DNA of 64,000 nucleotides from the NCBI GenBank assembly GCA_963597355.1, contig CAVBPR010000003.1, positions 28,604 to 92,603 of the forward strand. The letters are read 5' to 3'. The translations under genes were made by a program, and so were the position numbers. Below the pieces are notes generated by a model. The model ran no database searches, was not told the DNA's origin, and saw only the letters and a list, made by a program, of their open reading frames with translations. Origin of the DNA: UMGS1766 sp963597355. GTDB lineage: Bacteria; Bacillota; Clostridia; Oscillospirales; Oscillospiraceae. Shown piece by piece: positions 43,596-51,305 of this stretch; the first letter of the stretch is position 1, and each line of letters starts with the position of its first letter.

Positions 43596-44975
43596 TTATG
43601 CCTCTTTGTGTCCTGCACACTGGGCGCAGTTATGACTGCACTGCCACAAGTCGTCTGCCGCAGGTGTCCAGTTTGCCGCGTAACCTTCCGTCTTTTCCGT
43701 CAGGTGTTCCACGCTTTCAGGAGATTGAAGATCGGTGGAATGCGCGCCGGTTTTCTCCACAATAGCGCGAATCTTCTCCGGATTTTCCAGCATTGGGCAG
43801 GGCCGCAGGTGATTTTCATTGAACGGCTGTCCATCGTGATAAGCCATAAACAAGGGAGAGGTCAAGGTCTCCAGCAATGTCTTCTGACGAATATTGGAAT
43901 CCGAATAATGGATAAACACACAAGGATCGCAGTCGCCGTTTGCGTTGATATGCAGGAAGCGGCGTCCGCCAGCAATACAGCCGCCAACATATTCGCCGTC
44001 ATTCTGGAAATCCATCATGAACAGTGCCTTGGTATGACGATATTCATCGCGAATTTTGTGATAGATATACTTGCGCTGCTCCGGCGTCGGCAGCAATTCC
44101 GGACTGGCATCATTTCCCACAGGCATATAGTGGAAGTACCAGATGAAATAAGCCCCCAGATCAATGATCTTATCCATAAATGCCTCAGAGGTAATGGACT
44201 CCATGTTGGCGCTGGTGTAACAAGCGGAGATTCCAAACGGCAGTCTCTTTTCCTTGAGCAGTGTCATTGCGCGAATGACCTTCTGATACACGCCATCGCC
44301 CCGGCGGCCATCGGTCGCTTCTTCAAAGCCTTCCAGCGAAATGGCAGGGATAAAATTCTTTACCCGCAGCATGTCCTCTGCAAAGCGCTCATCAATCAGT
44401 GTGGCATTGGTGAAACATAGGAAAATACAGTCATTGTGCTTATTGCACAGTGCAATCAGATCATCCTTGCGCACCAACGGCTCACCGCCGGTGTAAATAT
44501 AAATGTAGACGCCCAGATCCTTACCCTGAGTGATGATATCATCGATTTCGTCGAAGCTCAGGTTCAGTTTGTTGCCATATTCCGCTGCCCAGCAACCGGT
44601 GCAATGCAGATTGCAGGCCGAAGTGGGATCCAGCAAAATAGCCCACGGGACATTGCAATTATACTTTTGCCGTACTTCCTCCTGCCGCTTCCAGCCAATC
44701 AGGTTGCCGTTGAGGAAGAAGTTCGTAAATACCGTCTTTAGAACCTCCGGATCAATCTGCTTCATCGCATTCATAATCAGCTGATACCAGTTGCTGCTCG
44801 GATCGTTGATAATATTGCGGAAAACCGCCCGCTGTGTCGGAAAACTTTCCGGTCCATCTCCAGCAAACCGATCCACCCACGCCATCAGTTTTGGCAGGTT
44901 TTCTTCCGGATTTTTCTCCAGATAACCGAGTGCCTGATGCAGGGCAAATGTCTGCACAGAATTCTTAATGCTCAT
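43596..44975 (-). CDS. Radical SAM protein with SPASM-like C-terminal cysteines
   Basis: This 459-residue radical S-adenosylmethionine enzyme has the cluster motif SACNLHCTGCW near residue 118, the GGEP motif YTGGEPLVRKDD and later radical-SAM strands. Further Cys groups follow (GGCIAGGR, DCDPC, RPCPM, and a final CSHNCAQC), consistent with auxiliary clusters. The N-terminal 100 residues are helical and without known motif. It forms a pair with the TetR gene upstream. The substrate is unknown; a peptide- or lipid-modifying role is possible but nothing here decides it. ATG 44975 follows AGGAGG. Confidence 0.85.
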   Translation of the reverse strand: MSIKNSVQTFALHQALGYLEKNPEENLPKLMAWVDRFAGDGPESFPTQRAVFRNIINDPSSNWYQLIMNAMKQIDPEVLKTVFTNFFLNGNLIGWKRQEEVRQKYNCNVPWAILLDPTSACNLHCTGCWAAEYGNKLNLSFDEIDDIITQGKDLGVYIYIYTGGEPLVRKDDLIALCNKHNDCIFLCFTNATLIDERFAEDMLRVKNFIPAISLEGFEEATDGRRGDGVYQKVIRAMTLLKEKRLPFGISACYTSANMESITSEAFMDKIIDLGAYFIWYFHYMPVGNDASPELLPTPEQRKYIYHKIRDEYRHTKALFMMDFQNDGEYVGGCIAGGRRFLHINANGDCDPCVFIHYSDSNIRQKTLLETLTSPLFMAYHDGQPFNENHLRPCPMLENPEKIRAIVEKTGAHSTDLQSPESVEHLTEKTEGYAANWTPAADDLWQCSHNCAQCAGHKEA

Positions 44976-45059
44976 AGTTTTTTCTGCCTCCTATGGTGCT
45001 TTCACACCATTTCTTGTATGCCCACGTTATATACCCACAGCAAAAAAAAGACAATAGAC

Positions 45060-45104
45060 AAACCCCCGACGGTGTCCAAATTTGAAACACTGTCGGGGGT
45101 TTTG
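45060..45104 (-). terminator. Hairpin between the tetR gene and the radical SAM gene
   Basis: AACCCCCGAC-GTGT and ACAC-GTCGGGGGTT form a strong stem whose loop contains CAAATTTG. On the minus strand TTTGTCTATTGTC follows. It is best read as the tetR terminator; the symmetric loop sequence could also be part of a regulator site for the radical SAM promoter. Confidence 0.6.
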
Positions 45105-45145
45105 GTTACATTATAAGCTGGCCATAGATTGTGCCATAGGCACTT

Positions 45146-45718
45146 TTAAATACCTGCTGGTTTATCGTTAACACAACGCTCTGCCAGCAACTCCAGGCTG
45201 TCATTAAACAGGCGCATCAACCGGTCTTGCAGGAATTCTGCGTCCCCCTGCATGCCGTCGCCAATCCAGCGCAATATCAGAGCCGCTATGCCATAAGTGA
45301 ACATATCCAGCACAAACTGCCGGTCTCCCTTGTCCACCGGTCGGCCTGCCACTATCGTATCAAAGCTCTCCTCCACCTGAGGACGGGTTACCTTGCAGAG
45401 AATGCGCTCTAACTGATCGTGATCCATGGACTGATAGATATTCATCACCCATTTGCGGTTTTCCATTGTATAACTAATGGTAGATGCCACATTGCGCAGC
45501 CAGAGCTTGGGATCGTCTCCCTGCTTGATGCTCACCTGCCACTCTTCCACGAGCATCCATTCCACCAATTCATAAATATCGTGGAAGTGATAGTAAAATG
45601 TTTTTCGACTAACCTCGGCAGCATCTGCCACATCTTGAATTGTAATACGCGCCAATGTGCGGCTGGACAGAAGCTCTTTTAGGGCATCTGCCATGGCCCG
45701 TTTCGTCAGATTCGTCAT
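45146..45718 (-). CDS. TetR-family transcriptional regulator
   Basis: The N-terminal helix-turn-helix (KRAMADALKELLSSRTLARITIQDVADAAEVSRKTFYYHFHDIYELV, seen in pieces) is typical of the TetR/DhaS type, with a C-terminal TetR_C-like ligand domain; 190 residues. I chose ATG 45718 behind GAGGG; an open extension of 78 codons upstream lacks a ribosome site and overlaps the likely promoter. It precedes the radical SAM gene in the same direction and probably controls it. Confidence 0.88.
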   Translation of the reverse strand: MTNLTKRAMADALKELLSSRTLARITIQDVADAAEVSRKTFYYHFHDIYELVEWMLVEEWQVSIKQGDDPKLWLRNVASTISYTMENRKWVMNIYQSMDHDQLERILCKVTRPQVEESFDTIVAGRPVDKGDRQFVLDMFTYGIAALILRWIGDGMQGDAEFLQDRLMRLFNDSLELLAERCVNDKPAGI

Positions 45719-45885
45719 GTTAATTCCCTCTGAAATCGCCAAGTTTCTTTTGATTATAGCAGGTTTCAGCGACTTTTGCAAAAGGGTGCTTTCATAAAAT
45801 CTTGAACTTTTTATTACATTTCTTTTTTCAAGCAATTGCGTATGCGTGTAATTCCACTCTTTCCAGAATTCAATTGAGATTTCAT

Positions 45886-45926
45886 TCAAAAAAAATTCGA
45901 GGCTGCCGCAACCGACAACCTCGAAT
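45886..45926 (-). terminator. Terminator of the iscR/nifS/iscU region
   Basis: On the minus strand ATTCGAGG...CCTCGAAT encloses a GC-rich inner stem and is followed by TTTTTTTT, directly after the iscU stop. Confidence 0.8.
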
Positions 45927-45942
45927 CTTTGGATCTGAATTT

Positions 45943-46377
45943 TTAGCAGCAATGCTCACAATCGTGTGCGCTGGCCTTAAGACACTCTTCCGGAACGGGC
46001 AAGCCCTTCCGCTCATAGTAATCCTTCAAAGCCGCTTTGATGGCTTCCTCTGCCAGTACGGAGCAGTGAATTTTCACGGGAGGCAGACCATCCAGCGCCT
46101 CAACCACTGCCTGATTGGTCAGTTTCAATGCCTCAGAGACCGGCTTGCCCTTAATCAGCTCCGTTGCCATAGAACTGGTTGCGATAGCAGAGCCGCAACC
46201 AAATGTGTTGAACTTTACGTCTACAATCACATCATCGCGGATTTTCAAATACATCTTCATGATGTCGCCGCAGACTGCGTTGCCGACTTCGCCCACACCA
46301 TCTGCATCGTCCATCTTGCCTACATTACGAGGATTTGCAAAGTGATCTCTCACTTTTTCACTGTATGTCATTGCCAT
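45943..46377 (-). CDS. iscU: Iron-sulfur cluster scaffold protein IscU/NifU-like
   Basis: It assembles [2Fe-2S] and [4Fe-4S] clusters from sulfur supplied by the cysteine desulfurase. The 144-residue protein has the three ligand regions GEVGNAVCGDIMKMY, FGCGSAIATSSMATELIKG and KIHCSVLAEEAIKAAL. It ends with a Cys-rich tail (HDCEHCC) common in clostridial NifU-type scaffolds. ATG 46377 is behind AAAGGA. It lies 29 bp after nifS. Confidence 0.95.
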   Translation of the reverse strand: MAMTYSEKVRDHFANPRNVGKMDDADGVGEVGNAVCGDIMKMYLKIRDDVIVDVKFNTFGCGSAIATSSMATELIKGKPVSEALKLTNQAVVEALDGLPPVKIHCSVLAEEAIKAALKDYYERKGLPVPEECLKASAHDCEHCC

Positions 46378-46406
46378 ATTGCATCGTTCCTTTCGTCACG
46401 TTATTT

Positions 46407-47600
46407 TCAATCTGCATAAGGGGCAACTTCGCCCTTATTCACCATTTCTTCCCACACCGGGCTCATGTCCCGCAGTCTGCGCACAATTCCCGGCAGCTGC
46501 TCCAGCACATAGTCCACCTGCTCTTCCGTATTCACTTCATCAAGCGTCATACGGAGAGAGCCATGAGCAACCTCCTTGGGCAGGCCAATAGCCAACAGCA
46601 CATGGCTGGGATCCAAACTGCCGGAAGTGCAGGCGCTGCCGGAAGAAGCGTAAATGCCTTTCAAATCCAGCATCAGCAGCAAGGATTCGCCCTCGATGCC
46701 GGCAAAGCAGAAGTTTGTATTGCCGGGCAAACGCTTGGTTGGATCACCATTCAAACGGCAAGCCGGAATCTTCAGCACACCTGCAATCAGCTTATCCCGC
46801 AGCTCGGTAACCTTTGCGATGTTCTCATCCATGTGGTCGACGGCCTCTTTCAACGCTGCCGCCATTCCCCGAATGCCAGCCATATTCTCCGTGCCGGCAC
46901 GCTTTCCACGTTCCTGACCGCCGCCCTCAATCAGATTTCCGAGGAAGATACCCCGACGGCAATAGAGCGCACCAACGCCCTTCGGGCCATGGAACTTGTG
47001 ACCCGACAGACTCAGCAAGTCGATATTCTGGGCTTTTACATCGATCGGCAAATGTCCCACTGCCTGAACCGCGTCGGTATGGAACAAAACACCCTTCTCG
47101 TGACACAACTTTCCAATCTCTTCGATCGGCTGAATCGTTCCGATCTCATTGTTGGCATACATAATCGTGACCAGCGCCGTATCCTCCCGGATTGCATCAG
47201 CCAACTCATCCAGACGAACCAGACCATCCTCATGCACTGGAAGCAAGGTCACTTCATAGCCCTGCTTCTCCAGTTTCTTCAGGGTATGCAAAACGGCATG
47301 GTGCTCGAACGTAGTGGAAATAATGTGCTTTTTGTTCTTGCGTGCGCCAATCGCTGCCACCTGTGTGATGGCCCAGTTATCTGCCTCACTGCCGCCGGAA
47401 GTGAAGAAAATTTCCTCCGGGCGAGCGCCAAGACAGTTTGCTACCGATACCCGGGCCTCATCCAGCAGCTGTTCTGCCTCACGGCCCATCTCGTGAATGC
47501 TGGATGGATTGCCGTAGCACTCCGTCAGGCAGGGCATCATAGCATCCAGCGCTGTTTTGCTCACCGATGTGGTGGCGGCATTATCAAAATAGACGTTCAT
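46407..47600 (-). CDS. nifS: Cysteine desulfurase (NifS/IscS)
   Basis: This PLP enzyme takes sulfur from cysteine for cluster assembly. The 397-residue protein has YFDNAATTSVS, FTSGGSEADNWAI, TTFEHHAVL, HTDAVQAVGHLPIDV, the PLP lysine in SLSGHKFHGPKGVGALY, and the mobile loop with the persulfide cysteine SSGSACTSGSLDPSHVL. ATG 47600 follows AAGGAGG. It has its own promoter and sits between iscR and iscU. Confidence 0.97.
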   Translation of the reverse strand: MNVYFDNAATTSVSKTALDAMMPCLTECYGNPSSIHEMGREAEQLLDEARVSVANCLGARPEEIFFTSGGSEADNWAITQVAAIGARKNKKHIISTTFEHHAVLHTLKKLEKQGYEVTLLPVHEDGLVRLDELADAIREDTALVTIMYANNEIGTIQPIEEIGKLCHEKGVLFHTDAVQAVGHLPIDVKAQNIDLLSLSGHKFHGPKGVGALYCRRGIFLGNLIEGGGQERGKRAGTENMAGIRGMAAALKEAVDHMDENIAKVTELRDKLIAGVLKIPACRLNGDPTKRLPGNTNFCFAGIEGESLLLMLDLKGIYASSGSACTSGSLDPSHVLLAIGLPKEVAHGSLRMTLDEVNTEEQVDYVLEQLPGIVRRLRDMSPVWEEMVNKGEVAPYAD

Positions 47601-47631
47601 AGGTGCGTCCTCCTTAATCTCTAGTTCTTTT

Positions 47632-47655
47632 ATAGGATATTATATCATTCCCTAT
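47632..47655 (-). promoter_or_regulatory. Imperfect palindrome on the nifS promoter, candidate IscR site
   Basis: ATAGGGAATGAT on one strand matches ATAGGATATTAT on the other at 9 of 12 positions. The repeat spans the -10 and half the spacer. The neighbouring Rrf2/IscR regulator is the obvious candidate to bind it. Confidence 0.45.
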
Positions 47656-47662
47656 TTGTCAA
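47634..47662 (-). promoter_or_regulatory. Sigma-A promoter of nifS-iscU
   Basis: On the minus strand, -35 TTGACA (47657-47662), 17 bp, -10 TATCCT (47634-47639). An overlapping TATAAT exists but at a non-standard 12-bp spacing. Confidence 0.75.
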
Positions 47663-47682
47663 GTAGGGTTTTGAAAAAAGTT

Positions 47683-47710
47683 AGACGCACACGAAATTTC
47701 GTGTACGTCT
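47683..47710 (-). terminator. Terminator of iscR
   Basis: AGACG-ACACGAAATTTCGTGT-CGTCT forms a stem with one mismatch, followed on the minus strand by AACTTTTTTC. It separates iscR from the nifS promoter. Confidence 0.65.
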
Positions 47711-47726
47711 GCATAACAAGCAAAAC

Positions 47727-48149
47727 TTATATGTCTGTTTCCGGCAAATGGTCGATAAAATCCTGTAAGGTGTACTGATCGACATACTCATTGATTGCCC
47801 GGTCCATACCTTCCCAAAACCAAAGCGTATCGCAGTGATCACACCGTTCACACTGATTGATCTCGCTTTGTAGGCAGGTAATCGGTGCGAGGCTGCCTTC
47901 CACTGCCCGAAGCACATCCCCCGCGTTATATTCTGCCGGAGTTCTCGTCAGCATATAGCCGCCCTGAACGCCTCGAATACTCTTTAAAAAGCCGTTTTTG
48001 TTTAATTTCAGCACAATCTGTTCCAGGTATTTCACGCTGATCCCCTGACGGCCGGAGATTTCCTTCAGTGACACCACAGCACCCTCCCCTTGTCGGGCGA
48101 TGTCAAGCAAAAGGCGCAGCGCATACCGTCCTTTGGTTGAAATTTTCAT
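47727..48149 (-). CDS. iscR: Rrf2-family regulator, IscR-like
   Basis: This winged helix regulator senses iron-sulfur status. The 140-residue protein has the Rrf2 start MKISTKGRYALRLLLDIA, the recognition helix GISVKYLEQIVLKL and RGVQGGYML. A C-rich segment (CLQSEINQCERCDHC) offers the cluster ligands. I chose ATG 48149, where homologues start; ATG 48158 lies too near GGAG. Its position before nifS-iscU supports control of cluster assembly; cysteine-sensing CymR is the main alternative. Confidence 0.88.
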   Translation of the reverse strand: MKISTKGRYALRLLLDIARQGEGAVVSLKEISGRQGISVKYLEQIVLKLNKNGFLKSIRGVQGGYMLTRTPAEYNAGDVLRAVEGSLAPITCLQSEINQCERCDHCDTLWFWEGMDRAINEYVDQYTLQDFIDHLPETDI

Positions 48150-48172
48150 GGTTTGCATCAACTCCAGCTATT

Positions 48173-48201
48173 ATTTTAGCGAGTTACTCAAAAAAATGCA
48201 A
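48173..48201 (-). promoter_or_regulatory. Sigma-A promoter of iscR
   Basis: On the minus strand, -35 TTGCAT (48196-48201), 17 bp, -10 TAAAAT (48173-48178). Confidence 0.8.
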
Positions 48202-48228
48202 CCATTTCAGTAGTAATTCTGGTGCGCT

Positions 48229-49014
48229 TCAAATCCGCCGCAAACCAGCCCACCCCAGCAAAAGCAAATCTCGCGGTATGAACTTGGAAATCAGCCGATG
48301 CATTGTACATACCGCTCCCGGTGTAGACACGCTCAAGCCCAGCCGTGCATCCATCAGGGAATGGCGCACAACATGACTGGCTCGTGATGCCAGAGGGAAA
48401 TGCCGCACTGCTGTGCTGTCCTTTGTCTCCCTCGCAACAGCGATAAACTCGGTATCCCGAATCCAGTAAGGACAAACTGCAGTTACAATAACGCCTTGCT
48501 TCCGAACCTCAAAATGCAAGGATCGGCTGTAACTGAGCAAAAACGATTTTGTTGCCGCGTAGACCCCCAATCCTCCCAGGGGTTGAAACGCCGCTGTGGA
48601 ACATACTTCCAGTATATGGCCTCCGCGGCTCATATACGGCATGGTTATCTGCGTAATGTCCATTGCAGCCTTTGCATTCAGCAGCAGCATTTGATCCATT
48701 GCCTTCCGGCCAATGTCTGCATTGCGTCCCATCTTGCCCATTCCGGCTGCATTCACCAGCCATTGTACTTTGGGCTGATCCTTTTCCAGCAATGCTTCAT
48801 AGGTTTGGATTTCCTCTTCCTTTGTCAAATCCAACGCAATGACACGAAACCGGCAACTCGAGCGCACTTTTTTCAGTTGCTCGCCCAGTGCTTCCATTCT
48901 TTCCTTTCTCCGTGCAATCAGCCAGATTTCCTCTATCTGCTCCTGCTTGAGCAATTGGCTTGCATACTCTGCTCCCAGCCCGCTGGAGGCACCGGTGATA
49001 ATTGCAATACCCAT
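48229..49014 (-). CDS. Short-chain dehydrogenase/reductase
   Basis: This is a classical SDR oxidoreductase of 261 residues using NAD(P)H. It has the dinucleotide motif TGASSGLGAEYA (residues about 8-19), an arginine cluster after strand 2 (LIARRKERM) favouring NADP, NAAGMGKMG, and the catalytic Ser and YAATKSF. The C-terminus is hydrophobic and basic (FIPRDLLLLGWAGLRRI), possibly membrane-associated. It is the only gene between iscR and the NUDIX gene. The substrate is unknown. Confidence 0.88.
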   Translation of the reverse strand: MGIAIITGASSGLGAEYASQLLKQEQIEEIWLIARRKERMEALGEQLKKVRSSCRFRVIALDLTKEEEIQTYEALLEKDQPKVQWLVNAAGMGKMGRNADIGRKAMDQMLLLNAKAAMDITQITMPYMSRGGHILEVCSTAAFQPLGGLGVYAATKSFLLSYSRSLHFEVRKQGVIVTAVCPYWIRDTEFIAVARETKDSTAVRHFPLASRASHVVRHSLMDARLGLSVSTPGAVCTMHRLISKFIPRDLLLLGWAGLRRI

Positions 49015-49158
49015 AGGCGTTTTCTCCTTTAACTTATCGAGCTTATCCTTCCCTAATTATACTCATTTTGTCCAGTTGCGGAAGATTCAACATCAAATTT
49101 TGCTTTTTCCTTTCCGATGTGTTATGATGCGAAAGATCATGCCGAGGAGGCGATACAC

Positions 49159-49677
49159 ATGGATTGCAATCACGCTTGCAATACAACACTTTGCTATTTG
49201 GAGCGAGACGGAAAATATTTAATGCTGCACCGGGTGAAAAAAACAGTTGATGCAAATAAAGATAAATGGATCGGTGTAGGAGGCAAGTTTGAGCCAGCGG
49301 AAAGTCCGGAGGACTGCGTTCTGCGGGAGGTTCTGGAAGAAACCGGCCTGACCATGACAGACTGGGAGTATCGGGGCATCGTAACTTTTGTCTCCGACCA
49401 ATGGGGAACCGAATACATGCATCTCTTCTGGAGCAACGCCTTTACCGGTCATCTTCTGGACTGCGATGAGGGCGTGCTGGAATGGATCGACAAGAAAGAA
49501 TTGCTGACAAAAAATCTTTGGGAAGGCGACAAAATCTTTTTGCGGCTTCTGGATCAGCGCATCCCTTTTTTCTCCCTCAAGCTGTGCTATCAGGGAGATG
49601 CTTTGCAGCAGGCCATATTAAATGGCCGTCAGGAACTGCACATAACTTCAAAAGATGAGTGGAGCGATATTTCGTGA
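49159..49677 (+). CDS. NUDIX hydrolase (8-oxo-dGTP diphosphatase-like)
   Basis: The Nudix box is complete (GGKFEPAESPEDCVLREVLEETGL, in family form Gx5Ex7REUxEExGU). MutT-type members clean oxidised nucleotides from the pool. The 172-residue protein begins at ATG 49159 behind GAGGAGG; an upstream extension to 49117 lacks a site. The roughly 40-residue C-terminal part after the fold is extra. Its stop overlaps the start of the DUF554 gene. The actual substrate is not certain. Confidence 0.88.
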   Translation: MDCNHACNTTLCYLERDGKYLMLHRVKKTVDANKDKWIGVGGKFEPAESPEDCVLREVLEETGLTMTDWEYRGIVTFVSDQWGTEYMHLFWSNAFTGHLLDCDEGVLEWIDKKELLTKNLWEGDKIFLRLLDQRIPFFSLKLCYQGDALQQAILNGRQELHITSKDEWSDIS

Positions 49678-50390
49678 GAGGTTTGGGAACTATTATCAAT
49701 GCATTCGCTGTCATTCTTGGCGGTATGCTCGGCATCCTTGGAAAGCGTTTTCTGAAAGAACACTATCAGGAAACCATCATCAAATCCACCGGCTTTTCTG
49801 TCCTGTTTCTCGGTGCTGCAGGCACGCTGGCAAAGATGCTGGTTCCCACCGAGGAAGGTCTGACGGTTTCCGGCAGCATGACCTTGATCCTGTCGTTGGC
49901 ACTGGGTGCTCTGGTGGGTGAAATCATTGACATTGACGCCCTTTTTGATCGTTTTGGCGATTGGCTCAAACATAAAACCGGAAGCGATGGAGACAATCAG
50001 TTCACCAACGGTTTTGTCTCTGCCTCCCTTACTGTGAGCATTGGCGCCATGGGTATCATGGGATCCATTCAGGACGGCATTTACGGGGATCACTCCACCT
50101 TGATGGCGAAAGCAATTCTGGACTTTATTATCGTTATGATTATGGCATCTTCCATGGGAAAGGGCTGTGTTTTTTCCTTCCTGCCCGTTGCCCTGATCCA
50201 AGGCAGCATAACCGCTCTGGCCGTAGTCCTTTCCGGATTTGTTACCGATGCCATGTTAAGCAATCTTTCCCTGGTTGGAAACATCCTGATCTTTTGCGTC
50301 GGTGTCAATCTGGTGTGGCCGAAAACCATCAAGGTGGCAAACTTATTGCCCGCTTTGGTATTCGCCATCGCCGCATCCTATGTTATTTAA
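49674..50390 (+). CDS. DUF554 family membrane protein (YdfK-like)
   Basis: The 238-residue protein begins RGLGTIINAFAVILGGMLGILGKRF, typical of DUF554, and has about seven hydrophobic segments. The conserved segments LGALVGEIIDID, ASLTVSIGAMGIMGSIQDG and VNLVWPKTIKVANLLPALV are present. The function of the family is unknown; transport has been proposed. I chose GTG 49674, overlapping the NUDIX stop (GTGA), with GGAG 9 bases upstream; ATG 49659 is possible. Confidence 0.88.
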   Translation: MRGLGTIINAFAVILGGMLGILGKRFLKEHYQETIIKSTGFSVLFLGAAGTLAKMLVPTEEGLTVSGSMTLILSLALGALVGEIIDIDALFDRFGDWLKHKTGSDGDNQFTNGFVSASLTVSIGAMGIMGSIQDGIYGDHSTLMAKAILDFIIVMIMASSMGKGCVFSFLPVALIQGSITALAVVLSGFVTDAMLSNLSLVGNILIFCVGVNLVWPKTIKVANLLPALVFAIAASYVI

Positions 50391-50406
50391 CTGCATTCAC
50401 CCGCAA

Positions 50407-50443
50407 AAAGGGGCGCACCGTGGAGTGCGCCCCTTTCTTTTTC
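50407..50443. terminator. Bidirectional terminator between the DUF554 and cytidylate-kinase-like genes
   Basis: AAAGGGGCGCAC and GTGCGCCCCTTT form a 12-bp stem; TCTTTTTCTTATTTTT follows on the plus strand and TTTTTGCGGG on the minus. Confidence 0.85.
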
Positions 50444-51070
50444 TTATTTTTGAATGTCGTCTCTCTGCGCCAGGGCGGCAATAATCGCCGCTGCCGCATC
50501 CGTTCCCAGTGTGCCCGCATCAATTACCAGGTCATAATGATCCGGGTCACCCCATGTGGTTTGCGTGTAATAACGATAATAGCTGGAGCGAATCTTGTCT
50601 GTACGGCGAATCAGCTTTCTTGCGTCTGCTTCCACCAGATGGAACATCTCCATTGCCCGATGCACTCGATATTCCAGATCTGCGCGAATGAACACATCCA
50701 GCACATTGTCCCGCTCTTCCAGCGCATAGTCCGCACAGCGGCCTACAATAACGCAGGGTCCCTGTTCTGCCGCCTGACGTATCACCTCAAACTGAGCATC
50801 TGCAACCCGCATCCCCATCGGCAGCATCAGCGACGGATCGCTGTTATACCACAAATTCCCATATTGGAATCCACTCACATCGTGATAACCGATCGGCTGC
50901 TCATCATGCCGATTGACGGTTTCTTCGCTCAGCTGAGTGCGCTCCACCGTCTTATCAATAATTTCCTTATCGTAGTAGGGAATATCCAGCAGCTGGGCAA
51001 CCTTGTGGGCTGTGTCAGCTCCGCCACTACAAAATTCACGACCAATTGTAATGACCCATTTCGTCTTCAT
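50444..51070 (-). CDS. Cytidylate kinase-like family protein
   Basis: The 208-residue protein matches the cytidylate-kinase-2-like group of P-loop proteins found in Clostridia. The N-terminus ITIGREFCSGGADTAHKVAQLL is a variant P-loop, followed by YYDKEIIDKTVE, PCVIVGRCADYAL, and a C-terminal RRTDKIRSSYYRYYTQTTWGD (in parts) lid and base region ending DLVIDAGTLG. True cytidylate kinase phosphorylates CMP and dCMP, but this subgroup lacks proven activity. It is monocistronic and divergent from the AAA protease gene. Confidence 0.82.
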   Translation of the reverse strand: MKTKWVITIGREFCSGGADTAHKVAQLLDIPYYDKEIIDKTVERTQLSEETVNRHDEQPIGYHDVSGFQYGNLWYNSDPSLMLPMGMRVADAQFEVIRQAAEQGPCVIVGRCADYALEERDNVLDVFIRADLEYRVHRAMEMFHLVEADARKLIRRTDKIRSSYYRYYTQTTWGDPDHYDLVIDAGTLGTDAAAAIIAALAQRDDIQK

Positions 51071-51305
51071 AATAAACCCTCCTCTGTTTCAATCTTATGC
51101 AGACGTCCTGCTGTCATGATTATTATACCCTGTTTTTTGTATAAATTCAATAGTTTTTATCCTCTTATACTCCCGTTTTTATTTTCTTTGCATAGCGCAC
51201 GATTGTAGGGTTATCTATTCGGTTAAAATAGTTGATTTTTTATTGTGGAGCTCTTACAATGAAGCTACTATGCTCCATCGTAAACACGATAGAGAGGAGA
51301 AAAAC

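Noticed and set aside
45060..45104. A TetR operator in the loop GTGTCCAAATTTGAAACAC
   Set aside because: The two symmetric parts are off-centre from each other by half a base and the strong outer stem is better explained as a terminator, so it is not called as an operator.
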